Positions 33,294-42,554 of a DNA stretch of 64,000 bases are shown one piece after another (within the stretch, counting starts at the first letter, position 1; the number at the start of each line of letters is the position of its first letter). A model generated the notes under the pieces. That model searched no databases and was not told the DNA's origin. It saw only the letters and a program-made list of their open reading frames with translations. The position numbers were made by a program, and so were the translations under genes. The DNA is taken from positions 352,001-416,000 of the forward strand of contig NZ_NGLE02000001.1 in assembly GCF_002140715.2 (NCBI RefSeq), in the 5' to 3' direction. The DNA is from Enterococcus sp. 4G2_DIV0659. GTDB taxonomy: Bacteria > Bacillota > Bacilli > Lactobacillales > Enterococcaceae.

Positions 33294-34481
33294 CTAATAT
33301 TTTTCCAAATAATCTGCTACGACTGCACCCATGGCTTTTGCACTAATCAGTAACGCATTTTCATCAATCATAAATTTTTCGTTATGATGAGGATAGAAAT
33401 GACCATCTTTAGGTGCTGCTCCTACATGAAAATAGCAGCTTGGTTTTTCTTGTGCGTAATAGGCAAAATCTTCTGACGGTCCTTGTGCACCTGAGTCAAG
33501 AATAGCTTCTATTTCAGGAATGTCACTATTTTTTAAACTAGCCGAAACAAAATCGGTTAATTGTTCATTATTGACTGTTACTGGATAATTATGACGATAC
33601 TCCAATTCATACGTGACATTGTACATCAATGCAATACCATCCAAAATACGTTTGAATTCGACTTCAACGGATTTTTGAACTTCTCCTGATAACGTTCTAA
33701 CATCACCTTGTAAAACGACCTTACCATTTACTGCGTTTGAAGCACCTGAAGCTTCAAAACTTCCAATAGTTAATGTTGTCATTTCAAAAGGATCGACACG
33801 ACGGCTGACAATCGATTGGAGACTCACGACTAAATTAGAGGCAGCTAAAATCGCATCGGTCGTATCCTGAGGCATTGATCCGTGTCCCCCACGACCATGA
33901 ATACTCACTTTAAAACCAGATTGTCCCGTATGAATTGACCCAGCATGATAATAAACCGTACTATTTTTTAGATTACTGATTACATGTAATCCTAATACAT
34001 TATCTACACCATCCAAACAGCCATCTGCAATCATTGCTTTGGCTCCTCCTGGCGGCAATTCTTCAGCATGTTGATGTAAAATAACAATTTTTCCTTGCCA
34101 CGCATCTTTTAATTCAATCAAGGTTTCTGCTAGCACAAGCATATACGCTGTATGAGCATCATGACCGCACGCATGCATGACACCATCGATTTTTGACGAA
34201 AAAGGTAAACCAGTATTTTCCTGTATAGGTAAGGCATCAAAATCGGCACGCAATGCGACCGTTCGACCAGCACGACCACTATCAATCGTTACAACTACAC
34301 CATTTCCACCAACGCCTGTCCGAACCGAACAGTCTTTTCCTTCGTAAAAATCAGCGATATACTTAGCCGTTTTATATTCCTGAAAAGATAATTCAGGATA
34401 TTGATGTAAATATCTTCTGATTTCAATCATCTTCTCCTCTTTTTGATCCAATGCCTGCAATAATTGTTCTTTAAACCTCAT
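33294..34481 (-). CDS. M20-family amidohydrolase
   Basis: This 395-residue zinc amidohydrolase is of the hippurate hydrolase / N-acyl-amino-acid hydrolase group. HACGHDAHT (C105, H107) and HAEELPPGGA (E140/E141) provide metal ligands and the catalytic Glu. LGLHV and the C-terminal HHNEKF complete the site. A lid/dimerisation domain sits at about 185-300. The substrate (an N-acyl amino acid or N-acetyl-diaminopimelate) is not fixed by sequence. It has no operon partner; the next gene downstream is convergent. Confidence 0.87.
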   Translation of the reverse strand: MRFKEQLLQALDQKEEKMIEIRRYLHQYPELSFQEYKTAKYIADFYEGKDCSVRTGVGGNGVVVTIDSGRAGRTVALRADFDALPIQENTGLPFSSKIDGVMHACGHDAHTAYMLVLAETLIELKDAWQGKIVILHQHAEELPPGGAKAMIADGCLDGVDNVLGLHVISNLKNSTVYYHAGSIHTGQSGFKVSIHGRGGHGSMPQDTTDAILAASNLVVSLQSIVSRRVDPFEMTTLTIGSFEASGASNAVNGKVVLQGDVRTLSGEVQKSVEVEFKRILDGIALMYNVTYELEYRHNYPVTVNNEQLTDFVSASLKNSDIPEIEAILDSGAQGPSEDFAYYAQEKPSCYFHVGAAPKDGHFYPHHNEKFMIDENALLISAKAMGAVVADYLEKY

Positions 34482-34621
34482 ACCTACACACCCTTTCTAC
34501 TTTTTTACTCATTTATTTTGTTTATGCATAAAAGAAGTACTATTAAATTAAAAAAGAAAATCAATCATTTTTCTCATTATAGCATTTTCCTGAACAAACA
34601 ACCGTTTTTTTTACAAAAAGC

Positions 34622-34669
34622 AAAAAAAATTCGAGAAAAAAACAACGTGTAGCAGCTACTTTTTTCTCG
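34622..34669 (-). terminator. Intrinsic terminator downstream of the M20 or ansA region
   Basis: CGAGAAAAAA (34632-34641) pairs with TTTTTTCTCG (34660-34669), with an inner GTAGC/GCTAC. On the minus strand a run of eight T follows. It lies between the asparaginase gene (34771 stop) and the amidohydrolase start, so it ends the asparaginase transcript. Confidence 0.75.
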
Positions 34670-34770
34670 GTGTTGATTCGGGCTTCAAATTGTAGAAGTT
34701 CACATACGACTTTTGACACCTGTCTCATTTTGGCCCCATCCCATTATTTCGTCTATTTTAACAATTAAAA

Positions 34771-35736
34771 TCATTCACTTAAAAAATCATGTAGTTTATG
34801 TAAGCTCTTTCCACTATTTAATCCAACAATCAACCGAATTCGAGCCTTTGGTCCATTTAGGCCTCTTGAAAAAATAATCCCCATTTTCTTTAAATTTACG
34901 CCGCCGCCTTCATAATCATAAATGTCTTCAGCAATGCCGTTTGAACAACGGGAAACTAAAACAATTGGCAAATTGCGCGCCAACATTCTTTCTAGCGCAG
35001 GTAAGGTTTCTGGTGGCAGATTTCCTGCCCCCAGTGCTTCAATAACAATCCCATTCGTTTGATCATTATCAATTAAATCAAATAAACTGCTGTCCATACC
35101 AGCATATGCTTTAATCACATAAACTGTCCCATCCACTGATTGAATATCACACACTTCTTGCGGACAAACCTCACTAGCAAAAAAGGTTCGCTCTTTTGCA
35201 ATCATACCAATCGGACCAAATGTAGGTGTCCGAAATGTCGCAACATTTGTCGTATGAGTTTTCGTGACATAACGTGCTGTATGGATTTCATCATTCATTA
35301 CCACAAGGACTCCTTTGCCACGTGAATCATCTGAACAAGCCGTCCAAACTGCACTAATGAAATTGTATAGTCCATCTGTTCCGATCTCATTACTTGAGCG
35401 CATCGCCCCAGTCAAAACAACTGGTATCTGATTTTCTAATGTAATATCTAAGAAATAAGCTGTCTCTTCTAACGTGTCAGTGCCGTGAGTAATCACCACA
35501 CCATCAATCTTTTCTTGGTAGGCTTTTTGTATCCGCTCTTTGAGTTCCAACATCCTCTCCAGTGTCATATGAGGTGAAGGGATGTTAAAAATCGGCTCTA
35601 CGATTAAATTTACTTTCCCTTCAAATAATGCTTCTTGATCCAGTAAGGGATTCATCTGATTTGGTGCAACATTACCATCGGCTTCTTTTGACATCGAAAT
35701 CGTTCCACCTGTGTGTAAAACTAAGATCGTTTTCAT
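34771..35736 (-). CDS. ansA: L-asparaginase (type I, cytoplasmic)
   Basis: This 321-residue enzyme hydrolyses asparagine to aspartate and ammonia. It has both asparaginase motifs, LHTGGTIS with T12 and ITHGTDTLEET with T86-D87, and a C-terminal domain with VLVSRCSNG. No signal peptide is seen, so it is cytoplasmic. The distance to the upstream helicase gene is 35 bp, so the two may be co-transcribed. AGGAGG precedes the start. Confidence 0.9.
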   Translation of the reverse strand: MKTILVLHTGGTISMSKEADGNVAPNQMNPLLDQEALFEGKVNLIVEPIFNIPSPHMTLERMLELKERIQKAYQEKIDGVVITHGTDTLEETAYFLDITLENQIPVVLTGAMRSSNEIGTDGLYNFISAVWTACSDDSRGKGVLVVMNDEIHTARYVTKTHTTNVATFRTPTFGPIGMIAKERTFFASEVCPQEVCDIQSVDGTVYVIKAYAGMDSSLFDLIDNDQTNGIVIEALGAGNLPPETLPALERMLARNLPIVLVSRCSNGIAEDIYDYEGGGVNLKKMGIIFSRGLNGPKARIRLIVGLNSGKSLHKLHDFLSE

Positions 35737-35771
35737 TTTGGTTCCTCCTATAGTTCTATTTTCCTGATTAT

Positions 35772-38159
35772 TTAAATGATCGTTCCTTTGTAATTAGTCG
35801 ATTCCATTGATTGCCAGAACTGCTTCATTAGTTGTTGAGCTTGCTCAGTAGAAGAGACTTGCTGAACTTGATTCCAATGAGGCGGAAATAAACGTCGAAC
35901 AGCATTCGACGAAAAACGCTGATCTAACAAAAGAACCACTCCCTTATCTTCTGTATCTCTTATTACTCTTCCAGCGGCTTGCAGCACTTTATTCATCCCT
36001 GGAATCTGGTAGGCAAATTGAAAGCCTTGATTTTTTTCTCGATCATAATACTCTTTAATTAACTCTTGCTCATGATTCATTTGGGGTAATCCAACACCCA
36101 CGATTGCTGTGCCAATCAAGCGCGTCCCTTTTAAGTCGATTCCTTCTGAAAAAATACCGCCTAATACACAAAAACCAACGAAAGTATCATCTGGCTCTGA
36201 GATAAAGTCGCGCAAAAAAGCTTCCCGCTCTGCTTCATTCATTAAGGTTGCTTGTATTTTTGTTTTAATTTGCGGATTTTTTTGCTGAAATAGCTTATAG
36301 ACATTATCCATATAGGCGTAAGAAGGAAAGAAAACAACATAATTCCCTTTTTTTTGTTTGATCATTCCAGTTATACTTTCAGTAATTTTTTCATAGCTTT
36401 GCGCCCGCTCTTTGTATGTTGTTTGTATCTGATTTTCAATCAACAACAATTGGTTCTCTTTCGGAAAAGGACTGGGTATTCGGCAACGCAAACTGTCTTG
36501 AGTGCCACCTAGAATTTCTTGGTAATAATCCAAAGGCGTTAAACTTGCTGAAAATAAAATACTGGCTTTGGCCTTATCTAGTTTTTGCTCTAAAAGGTAA
36601 GAGGGATCTAAACAAAATTGCTTGATTATAATATCATAGTTTTCGCAATTTACATAGGTGCAATAATGATCATCATAACTTTCACCGATTTTAAGATAAT
36701 GCATCAACTCAAAATAAACAGCTAACACTTGCTCCAATTCAACAAAGTTCTGATTTTCAGGTAACCATTCTTTTATTTTTTCGACTAAAGAATTAGCAGC
36801 TTTAACTAAAGAATCAATTGGTTCATTTTGATGCAAAAAGAGCGTTCCCTCTTGCTCACAAACTTGTTGGATTTTTGCAAATTCTTTGTCTATTTTGTTT
36901 AAGGCTCGGTTAAATTTTGTTTGGTTTTTATCGATGATTTTTTTCAGTGCTAATAGCTTGTTTCTAGATAAAGCGGCTGAATACATTTCTCTAGAGCGAC
37001 CGACTAAATTGTGGACCTCATCTACTAAAAAAATGGTTTCTTTGGGCTCTGATTGATCTTCAAAAAAGCGGCGTAAATAAACAACTGGATCAAATAAATA
37101 ATTATAATCGCAAATCACCAAATCACACCATAAACTAACATCCAATGATAGCTCAAAGGGGCACAATGTATGCTTTTTTGCATATCTCTCAATCACTTCT
37201 CTGGTCAGTTGATTTTCATGATTTAGTAAATCCCATAAGCCTTCGTTTAAACGATCGTAATAACCATTAGCGAAGGGACACGCTTCTGGCGTACAATTTC
37301 GTTCCGTCAAGAAACAGATTTTATCTTTCGCTGTTAGTGTAACACTTTTTAGATGCATTTCTTTTTGTTTCATTGCTTCTACAGCATCTTCGGCTACTTG
37401 ACGGGTAATGGTTTTAGCCGTTAGATAAAAAACTTTTTCTGCTTGCTCCTCACCAAGTGCTTTTAAGGTAGGAAATAACGTAGAAATCGTTTTCCCAGTT
37501 CCTGTTGGCGCTTCAACAAATAATTTTTGTTCACTTAAAATTGTTTTATAAACAGCGACTGAAAGTTCTCGTTGCCCTGAACGATACGCTCCATATGGAA
37601 ACGTTAAGTTCTTTAATGATTGGTTCCGAAGTTTGCGCCAACTCGTTTTAAAAATCAACCACTGCTCATAGCTTTGAGTTAACTCATCAAAAAATTGCTT
37701 TAGTTCTTCTCTTGTACATTCTTTGTCTTGTCGCGTAATTTCTTTCGTGGTTGTCTGGTAATAGGTCAACTGTAAAGTGATCGTTTCTAGGTCTTCTTGT
37801 TGACAATATATATGGCCATAGCACATTGCCTGATACCAAAACATTTCCACCTGTTCTTCTGATAATTCGGAAAATGCGGGTTCTGATGTTTTAATTTCAT
37901 CAATGACTGTTCGATTATTTTCATCGAAAAAAATTCCGTCAGCTCGCCCTTCAATTATGTATGTTTGCTGATTTAATTCTATGTTGATTGCTAATTTCAC
38001 TTCTTTTTGATAATTTCCACTGGCTGCTTGCTGTAATTTCCGATGAATCTTGGCACCTTCCTGAGCAGTATGCTCACTTGTATGTCTAGAATCAATACTT
38101 CCTTTACGTAAAATAAACTCAACTAATCTACGAACAGCAATTTTTTGCCTTGTTTTCAT
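35772..38159 (-). CDS. PD-(D/E)XK nuclease-XPD-type iron-sulfur helicase fusion
   Basis: This 795-residue protein joins a RecB/Cas4-like nuclease domain to a DinG/XPD helicase. The nuclease part shows H39, GRADG (D74), DEIKT (E88, K90) and YQAMCYG (Q110). The helicase part has Walker A PTGTGKT (219-225), four cysteines C283, C290, C295 and C334 spaced for a 4Fe-4S cluster, DEVH (381-384), and the C-terminal motifs GIFSEGIDL and QAAGRVIR. All key residues appear intact. It probably processes branched or damaged DNA 5'-3'. It is not next to cas genes. Members occur in many Firmicutes but are little studied. Confidence 0.87.
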   Translation of the reverse strand: MKTRQKIAVRRLVEFILRKGSIDSRHTSEHTAQEGAKIHRKLQQAASGNYQKEVKLAINIELNQQTYIIEGRADGIFFDENNRTVIDEIKTSEPAFSELSEEQVEMFWYQAMCYGHIYCQQEDLETITLQLTYYQTTTKEITRQDKECTREELKQFFDELTQSYEQWLIFKTSWRKLRNQSLKNLTFPYGAYRSGQRELSVAVYKTILSEQKLFVEAPTGTGKTISTLFPTLKALGEEQAEKVFYLTAKTITRQVAEDAVEAMKQKEMHLKSVTLTAKDKICFLTERNCTPEACPFANGYYDRLNEGLWDLLNHENQLTREVIERYAKKHTLCPFELSLDVSLWCDLVICDYNYLFDPVVYLRRFFEDQSEPKETIFLVDEVHNLVGRSREMYSAALSRNKLLALKKIIDKNQTKFNRALNKIDKEFAKIQQVCEQEGTLFLHQNEPIDSLVKAANSLVEKIKEWLPENQNFVELEQVLAVYFELMHYLKIGESYDDHYCTYVNCENYDIIIKQFCLDPSYLLEQKLDKAKASILFSASLTPLDYYQEILGGTQDSLRCRIPSPFPKENQLLLIENQIQTTYKERAQSYEKITESITGMIKQKKGNYVVFFPSYAYMDNVYKLFQQKNPQIKTKIQATLMNEAEREAFLRDFISEPDDTFVGFCVLGGIFSEGIDLKGTRLIGTAIVGVGLPQMNHEQELIKEYYDREKNQGFQFAYQIPGMNKVLQAAGRVIRDTEDKGVVLLLDQRFSSNAVRRLFPPHWNQVQQVSSTEQAQQLMKQFWQSMESTNYKGTII

Positions 38160-38229
38160 TCATGATCCCACCCATCTCTTCTATTATAGAACATACATTC
38201 GTAAAATAAAAGAGGCGAGAAAACTAAAA

Positions 38230-38355
38230 TGTGACTAAGGAATCACTCTACGAGTCAAATCCTAGTCACATAAAAGCTAAATAAATCAGTCTACAAAAGC
38301 AACACCTTGTCTGCTCTTACAATTAGACATTTCTGAGTCAACCCTCGTTTTATCC
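38230..38355. repeat. Intergenic hairpin repeat with ACTCTACGAGT apex (copy 2)
   Basis: TGTGACTAAGGA (38230-38241) pairs with TCCTAGTCACA (38260-38270), with one bulged A. The apex is ACTCTACGAGTCA. The tail has AAAAGCAACACCTTGTC and GTCAACCCTCGTT, degenerate forms of the tail seen in copies 1 and 3. Confidence 0.75.
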
Positions 38356-38357
38356 TT

Positions 38358-39548
38358 TTAAGTGGCGTAATCACTATTGATTTTGACATATTCATAACTT
38401 AGATCACAGCCAATTGCTTGAAAACTTTCAGTCCCTTGTTGAAGATCGATCGTTAGATAGACATCTTCATTATTTTTGATATATTGCTCGATTAGAGGAA
38501 GATTTTGCTTCACTTCTTGATTATTCGAAAAAATTGGTAAATCACCGTATGATATATTTATTTTATCTTGATCAAATATTAAACCTTGCGTTTTTCCTAA
38601 AGCCATTATGATTCGTCCCCAATTTGGATCATGACCGAATAACGCTGTTTTTACTAAAGGTGAATTAATAACCGATTTAGCACCAAATCGAGCTTGCTCT
38701 TTACTTGTTGCTTGTTTCACAGTAACAAACATTGTCTTCGTCGCTCCTTCAGCATCTTTTACCACATCTAATGCCAACTCTTTACATAGTTGATTGAGCG
38801 CTGCTTGTATCTGCTCTTCCTTCACTTCGTAATGCCCATTCGCTAAAAACGCCACTGTATCACTTGTGCTTGTGTCTGAATCAATACTGATTGTATTAAA
38901 GGACTGGTCAACCGCTTCTTTTAACATTGGATAGATTGTTTCTTTGCTTACTTTTGCATCCGTTAAAACATAGGCCAACATCGTTGCCATATTTGGTTCG
39001 ATCATTCCTGAACCTTTGACGATTCCTAACATTGTTGCCTCACCAATCTTCACTGTTCGTACTTTTGTCCGCTTATCAGTCGTCAATATAGCTTGAGCAA
39101 AGTCTTCATATTTTTTTGTTAATTTAATCGGTTGGTTGCTTAAAAAGTCTTCAATAGTCTTAATTGGTAATTGTGGTCCGATTAATCCTGTTGAAGAAGG
39201 TAAAATATTGGTTGCTTCAATGTCTAATTTTTTAGATAATTGATGCATAATCTTATACTCATTTTGTCTACCAATTTCCCCTGTAGCCACGTTAGCTATC
39301 CCACTCGTCACAACAATCGCTTGCAACTGTCCATCTTTGATATTTTCTTTTCCAATTGGAATACACTCACCGCAAAATGTATTTTTTGTAAACACAGCGG
39401 CGGCATGACAGAGTTCATCAGCCACAATTAACCCAAAGTCTTTTTTTCTTTTTTTAATCCCTACATGCCCACCATAAAATTTAAATCCCTTTGGACCATC
39501 TCCATACGCTCCCATAAACGACACCTTCTCATTTTTTATTGTTGGCAA
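38358..39548 (-). CDS. argJ: ArgJ-family glutamate N-acetyltransferase, divergent
   Basis: This 396-residue protein of the ArgJ family self-cleaves before a threonine to make two chains. That site is visible as MATML with T189. In arginine synthesis ArgJ moves the acetyl group from acetylornithine to glutamate. SSTGLIG (118-124) and the C-terminal FGHDPNWGRI are conserved. The usual NSGNANACTG segment reads TSGIANVATG (81-90), so substrate binding may differ. No other arg genes adjoin it. It could be a paralogue with another acyl substrate. Confidence 0.83.
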   Translation of the reverse strand: MPTIKNEKVSFMGAYGDGPKGFKFYGGHVGIKKRKKDFGLIVADELCHAAAVFTKNTFCGECIPIGKENIKDGQLQAIVVTSGIANVATGEIGRQNEYKIMHQLSKKLDIEATNILPSSTGLIGPQLPIKTIEDFLSNQPIKLTKKYEDFAQAILTTDKRTKVRTVKIGEATMLGIVKGSGMIEPNMATMLAYVLTDAKVSKETIYPMLKEAVDQSFNTISIDSDTSTSDTVAFLANGHYEVKEEQIQAALNQLCKELALDVVKDAEGATKTMFVTVKQATSKEQARFGAKSVINSPLVKTALFGHDPNWGRIIMALGKTQGLIFDQDKINISYGDLPIFSNNQEVKQNLPLIEQYIKNNEDVYLTIDLQQGTESFQAIGCDLSYEYVKINSDYAT

Positions 39549-39661
39549 ATCATCAGTAATTTTCTAAAAGTATAAATGATATAGCAATAATAGTCAACGG
39601 TTATTTAAACACAAATAAACTTATTTAAGTATTTTTATTCATTTTAAAGCTAAAAAAATGC

Positions 39662-39696
39662 AAAAAAACAACATCTAAATTTCTCTAGATGTTGTT
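39662..39696 (-). terminator. Intrinsic terminator of the MaoC-BI1 operon
   Basis: ACAACATCTA (39669-39678) pairs with TAGATGTTGT (39687-39696). On the minus strand a T-run follows. Confidence 0.85.
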
Positions 39697-39707
39697 TAAA
39701 ACTACTC

Positions 39708-40388
39708 TTAGTTATTTTTACCGAAGATACGTAAGAAAGCGATAAATAAATTGATGAAATCAAGATATAATTGTAAAGCGAAAAAGACCGCAATCCCTGT
39801 TCCTGCTTGTCCCCCTGTTTCGTTGTAAACTTGGCGGATTCTTTGATTGTCATAAGCTGTAATCCCTGCAAAAATCAAAACCATCAAGATAGAAATGAAA
39901 AACGAAACGGCACTACTACGTAGGAAAAAGAAATTGATTACCATGGCAATGATGATTCCGATCAACGCACTATACGCTGCATGTCCCATCGCTGACAAAT
40001 CTTTTTTCGTAAACATTCCAACTAATGACATTGCACCAAATGTTGCTGCAGCACTGACAAACGCACTAACCACAGTTGCTTGAGCATACATCAATAATGT
40101 TGCTGAAATCGTTACTCCATTCAAGATAGAATAGACTAAGAAGCCGCTGATAGCCAAGGTTGGATTCTTCTGTGCTTTCAGACCTAGGAATAAAACTAAA
40201 CCGATTTGTAAAATCCATAAACCAAAAAACAAGGGAACTGAATTCAACAATGTAACTAAAACAATTGGAAAAACATTCAAGATGAGATACGACACTAACG
40301 CACTAACACCGATTCCCATTGCTAAAAATGCATAAATTTTTGAATAAAACTTATTTATCCCAGCATTTACTACTGCTCCATTATTCAT
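39708..40388 (-). CDS. Bax inhibitor-1 (YccA/YetJ-like) family membrane protein
   Basis: The 226-residue protein has seven predicted helices, beginning KIYAFLAMGIGVSALVSYLI. The family motif is AYDNQRIRQVYNETGGQ near the C-terminus. YetJ of Bacillus is a pH-sensitive calcium leak channel of this family, so a role in ion homeostasis is possible. The start overlaps the stop of the MaoC-like gene by 8 bases. A strong terminator follows. Confidence 0.87.
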   Translation of the reverse strand: MNNGAVVNAGINKFYSKIYAFLAMGIGVSALVSYLILNVFPIVLVTLLNSVPLFFGLWILQIGLVLFLGLKAQKNPTLAISGFLVYSILNGVTISATLLMYAQATVVSAFVSAAATFGAMSLVGMFTKKDLSAMGHAAYSALIGIIIAMVINFFFLRSSAVSFFISILMVLIFAGITAYDNQRIRQVYNETGGQAGTGIAVFFALQLYLDFINLFIAFLRIFGKNN

Positions 40389-40863
40389 TTATATTTCCTT
40401 CTTTCTCTTCTAATTCAGCTAATGTGACTTGCGGTGGCTGAACCATTACGACCGCATCAAGAACTCGATCTTCTTCTTCATTGACTGCTTCAATCGAAAT
40501 CGTCACCACATCTTTCATCTTATCAACTTTGATTACTTCAAATTGAAAGGTTAATGTTTCGTAATGAAAAACAGGTTCCACAAAGTTTACCGAAAAATTC
40601 ACGACATGAGAGCCTGGTCCTGGTAAATGTTTTGAGATCGCGCTAGTGATGATTCCCATCAGCATGATCGATGGCACGATTGGTTTGCCATATTCTGTTT
40701 TTTGGGCATAATCATGTTGGATATATAAAGGATTGGCATCGTTGGTTAAGCCCAAATAAAGAAGTAAATCTTTATCTTCGATCGATTCGGTTAAAGACAG
40801 CGAATCGCCTTCCTCAATATCTTCGATGGTTTTGCCTAATTTTCTCGGTTTTCCGATATTCAA
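40381..40863 (-). CDS. MaoC-like hotdog-fold protein
   Basis: This 160-residue protein has the MaoC-type hydratase motif TNDANPLYIQHDYA, with the candidate catalytic Asp42 and His50, followed by GKPIVPSIMLMGI. Such proteins hydrate or dehydrate acyl-CoA or acyl-ACP thioesters. The exact substrate is unknown. It starts with TTG at 40863, nine bases after GGAGG; no suitable ATG exists. It overlaps the Bax-inhibitor gene, so the two are co-translated, an association I cannot explain. Confidence 0.8.
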   Translation of the reverse strand: MNIGKPRKLGKTIEDIEEGDSLSLTESIEDKDLLLYLGLTNDANPLYIQHDYAQKTEYGKPIVPSIMLMGIITSAISKHLPGPGSHVVNFSVNFVEPVFHYETLTFQFEVIKVDKMKDVVTISIEAVNEEEDRVLDAVVMVQPPQVTLAELEEKEGNINE

Positions 40864-40924
40864 ATTAGTACACCTCCACTAATGATAAGATAATTGTACC
40901 AAAATGACAGTAAAAGGCAAGCTA

Positions 40925-40976
40925 AAAAGAATCGGCAGAAAAAAGCATATTTCCAAAGAAGGTGCTTTTTTCTGCC
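40925..40976 (-). terminator. Intrinsic terminator of murC
   Basis: GGCAGAAAAAAGCA (40934-40947) pairs with TGCTTTTTTCTGCC (40963-40976). On the minus strand GATTCTTTTT follows. Confidence 0.8.
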
Positions 40977-41031
40977 TTTTTTCCAATCAAGAGACGAATA
41001 TAACCTGTTAGCCACTTAATTCAGCTGTATT

Positions 41032-42369
41032 TTATAAAACATTTCTTGTTGTATTACTTAATAGCGTTTCATACGCTTGTTCGAATTTTTGAACATCACC
41101 AGCACCCATAAAGATCATTACAGCATGCTCATAATCCAATAATGGAGAAACATTCTCTTCTTTAATCACTTGACCGCCTTTGGTGATTTTTTGACCAAGA
41201 TCTTCAATTTTCACATCGCCTTGTTGTTCTCTGGCAGAACCAAAAATATCACATAAGAAAACAGAATCCGCTAAATCTAATGCCTCGGCAAATTCATTCA
41301 TCAACGCAATCGTACGTGTAAATGTGTGAGGCTGAAACACCGCAATAATTTCTTTATCAGGGTATTTTTGACGCGCACCATCAATTGTCGCAATAATTTC
41401 AGTTGGATGATGTGCATAATCGTCTACGATAATCATATCAGACACTTTTTTCTCAGTAAAACGACGTTTCACTCCTTCAAATGTCAACATTTCTTCGGCT
41501 ACTTTGGTCATGTCTAATTTTTCAAAGTAAGCAACAGCAATCACACCTAAAGCGTTCATGATATTGTGCTGCCCAAAAGCTGGTAAAACAAAGTGTCCCA
41601 CAAACTGGTCGTTGTGATATACATCAAAAGAAGATCCTTGGGTTGTCCGTTTGATATTTTTTGCTTGGATATCATCATCATCAGTCAATCCATAATAATA
41701 AATCGGCACATCTGCTTTTAACTGACGTAAGTATTTATCGTCACCGTACGCAAAAATTCCTTTTTTCACTTGAACAGCCATTTTTTGGAAAGCTGAGAAT
41801 ACATCTTCAATGCTCTTATAATAATCAGGATGGTCAAAGTCAATATTGGTCATAATCGCATAATCTGGAGAATACGCTAGAAAATGACGACGATACTCAC
41901 AGGCTTCAAACGCAAAAAATTCTGCATTTGGGTCTCCATGACCTGTGCCGTCCCCAATCAAATAACTCGTTGGCGCAATTCCTGTCAATATATGAGAAAG
42001 CAAACCTGTCGTACTTGTCTTTCCATGAGAGCCTGTGACAGCAACGCTTGTATAAGGCTGAATAAAACGTCCAATAAAATCGTGATAACGAACGATTTCA
42101 GCGCCCAGTTCTTTTGCACGAACTAATTCTTCATGACTATCCGGAAAAGCATTTCCTGCGATAACAATCATGTCTTTTGTTATATTATCCTCATTGAAAG
42201 GCAAAATTTTAATGCCTGCTTTTTCTAAATCGCGTTGCGTGAAGAAGTATTCATCTACATCCGATCCTTGAACTTGATAGCCTTTTTCAAACAATACAAG
42301 TGCCAACGAACTCATCCCTGAACCCTTGATTCCAACAAAATGATGTAATTTATTTTCTTGATTGCTCAT
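41032..42369 (-). CDS. murC: UDP-N-acetylmuramate-L-alanine ligase
   Basis: This 445-residue Mur ligase adds the first amino acid, L-alanine, to UDP-MurNAc in peptidoglycan precursor synthesis. It has the N-terminal UDP-binding loop [13 protein letters not shown], the ATP loop [11 protein letters not shown] (111-121) and the central motif EACEYRRHF. The C-terminal domain has [11 protein letters not shown]. The length is as expected. It is monocistronic here, flanked by a hairpin repeat upstream and a terminator downstream. Confidence 0.96.
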   Translation of the reverse strand: MSNQENKLHHFVGIKGSGMSSLALVLFEKGYQVQGSDVDEYFFTQRDLEKAGIKILPFNEDNITKDMIVIAGNAFPDSHEELVRAKELGAEIVRYHDFIGRFIQPYTSVAVTGSHGKTSTTGLLSHILTGIAPTSYLIGDGTGHGDPNAEFFAFEACEYRRHFLAYSPDYAIMTNIDFDHPDYYKSIEDVFSAFQKMAVQVKKGIFAYGDDKYLRQLKADVPIYYYGLTDDDDIQAKNIKRTTQGSSFDVYHNDQFVGHFVLPAFGQHNIMNALGVIAVAYFEKLDMTKVAEEMLTFEGVKRRFTEKKVSDMIIVDDYAHHPTEIIATIDGARQKYPDKEIIAVFQPHTFTRTIALMNEFAEALDLADSVFLCDIFGSAREQQGDVKIEDLGQKITKGGQVIKEENVSPLLDYEHAVMIFMGAGDVQKFEQAYETLLSNTTRNVL

Positions 42370-42496
42370 TATTATCCTCTTCTCTTAATATCTATATAAA
42401 ACGTAGCTTTTTTAAACACTTTTACGATATGTGCAACTCATTATCATATAAATTTATGAAATAATCAACTAAAAATTTATGTTTCAAACAAAGGGC

Positions 42497-42541
42497 GGGA
42501 CAGAAGTCTCCTCCTCTATCAAAGGTAGGTCCTTCTGTCCC
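42497..42541. repeat. Short intergenic hairpin, GGGACAGAAG type
   Basis: GGGACAGAAG (42497-42506) pairs exactly with CTTCTGTCCC (42532-42541). The edge CTTCTGTCCCAA also ends the repeat at 51619-51788, and GGGACAGAA opens the one at 60361, so it looks like a minimal form of that family. It lies 13 bp past the end of the next gene and may also terminate it. Confidence 0.6.
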
Positions 42542-42554
42542 AATCGATTATGTT

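Noticed and set aside
35772..38159. CRISPR-associated DinG (type IV) or Cas4
   Set aside because: The nuclease and helicase motifs resemble them, but no cas gene or repeat array lies nearby; such fusions occur in Firmicutes without CRISPR.
39650..39871. Minus-strand 73-codon frame
   Set aside because: It overlaps the Bax-inhibitor gene and its terminator in another frame; the Ser/Phe/Tyr-rich peptide is a shadow.
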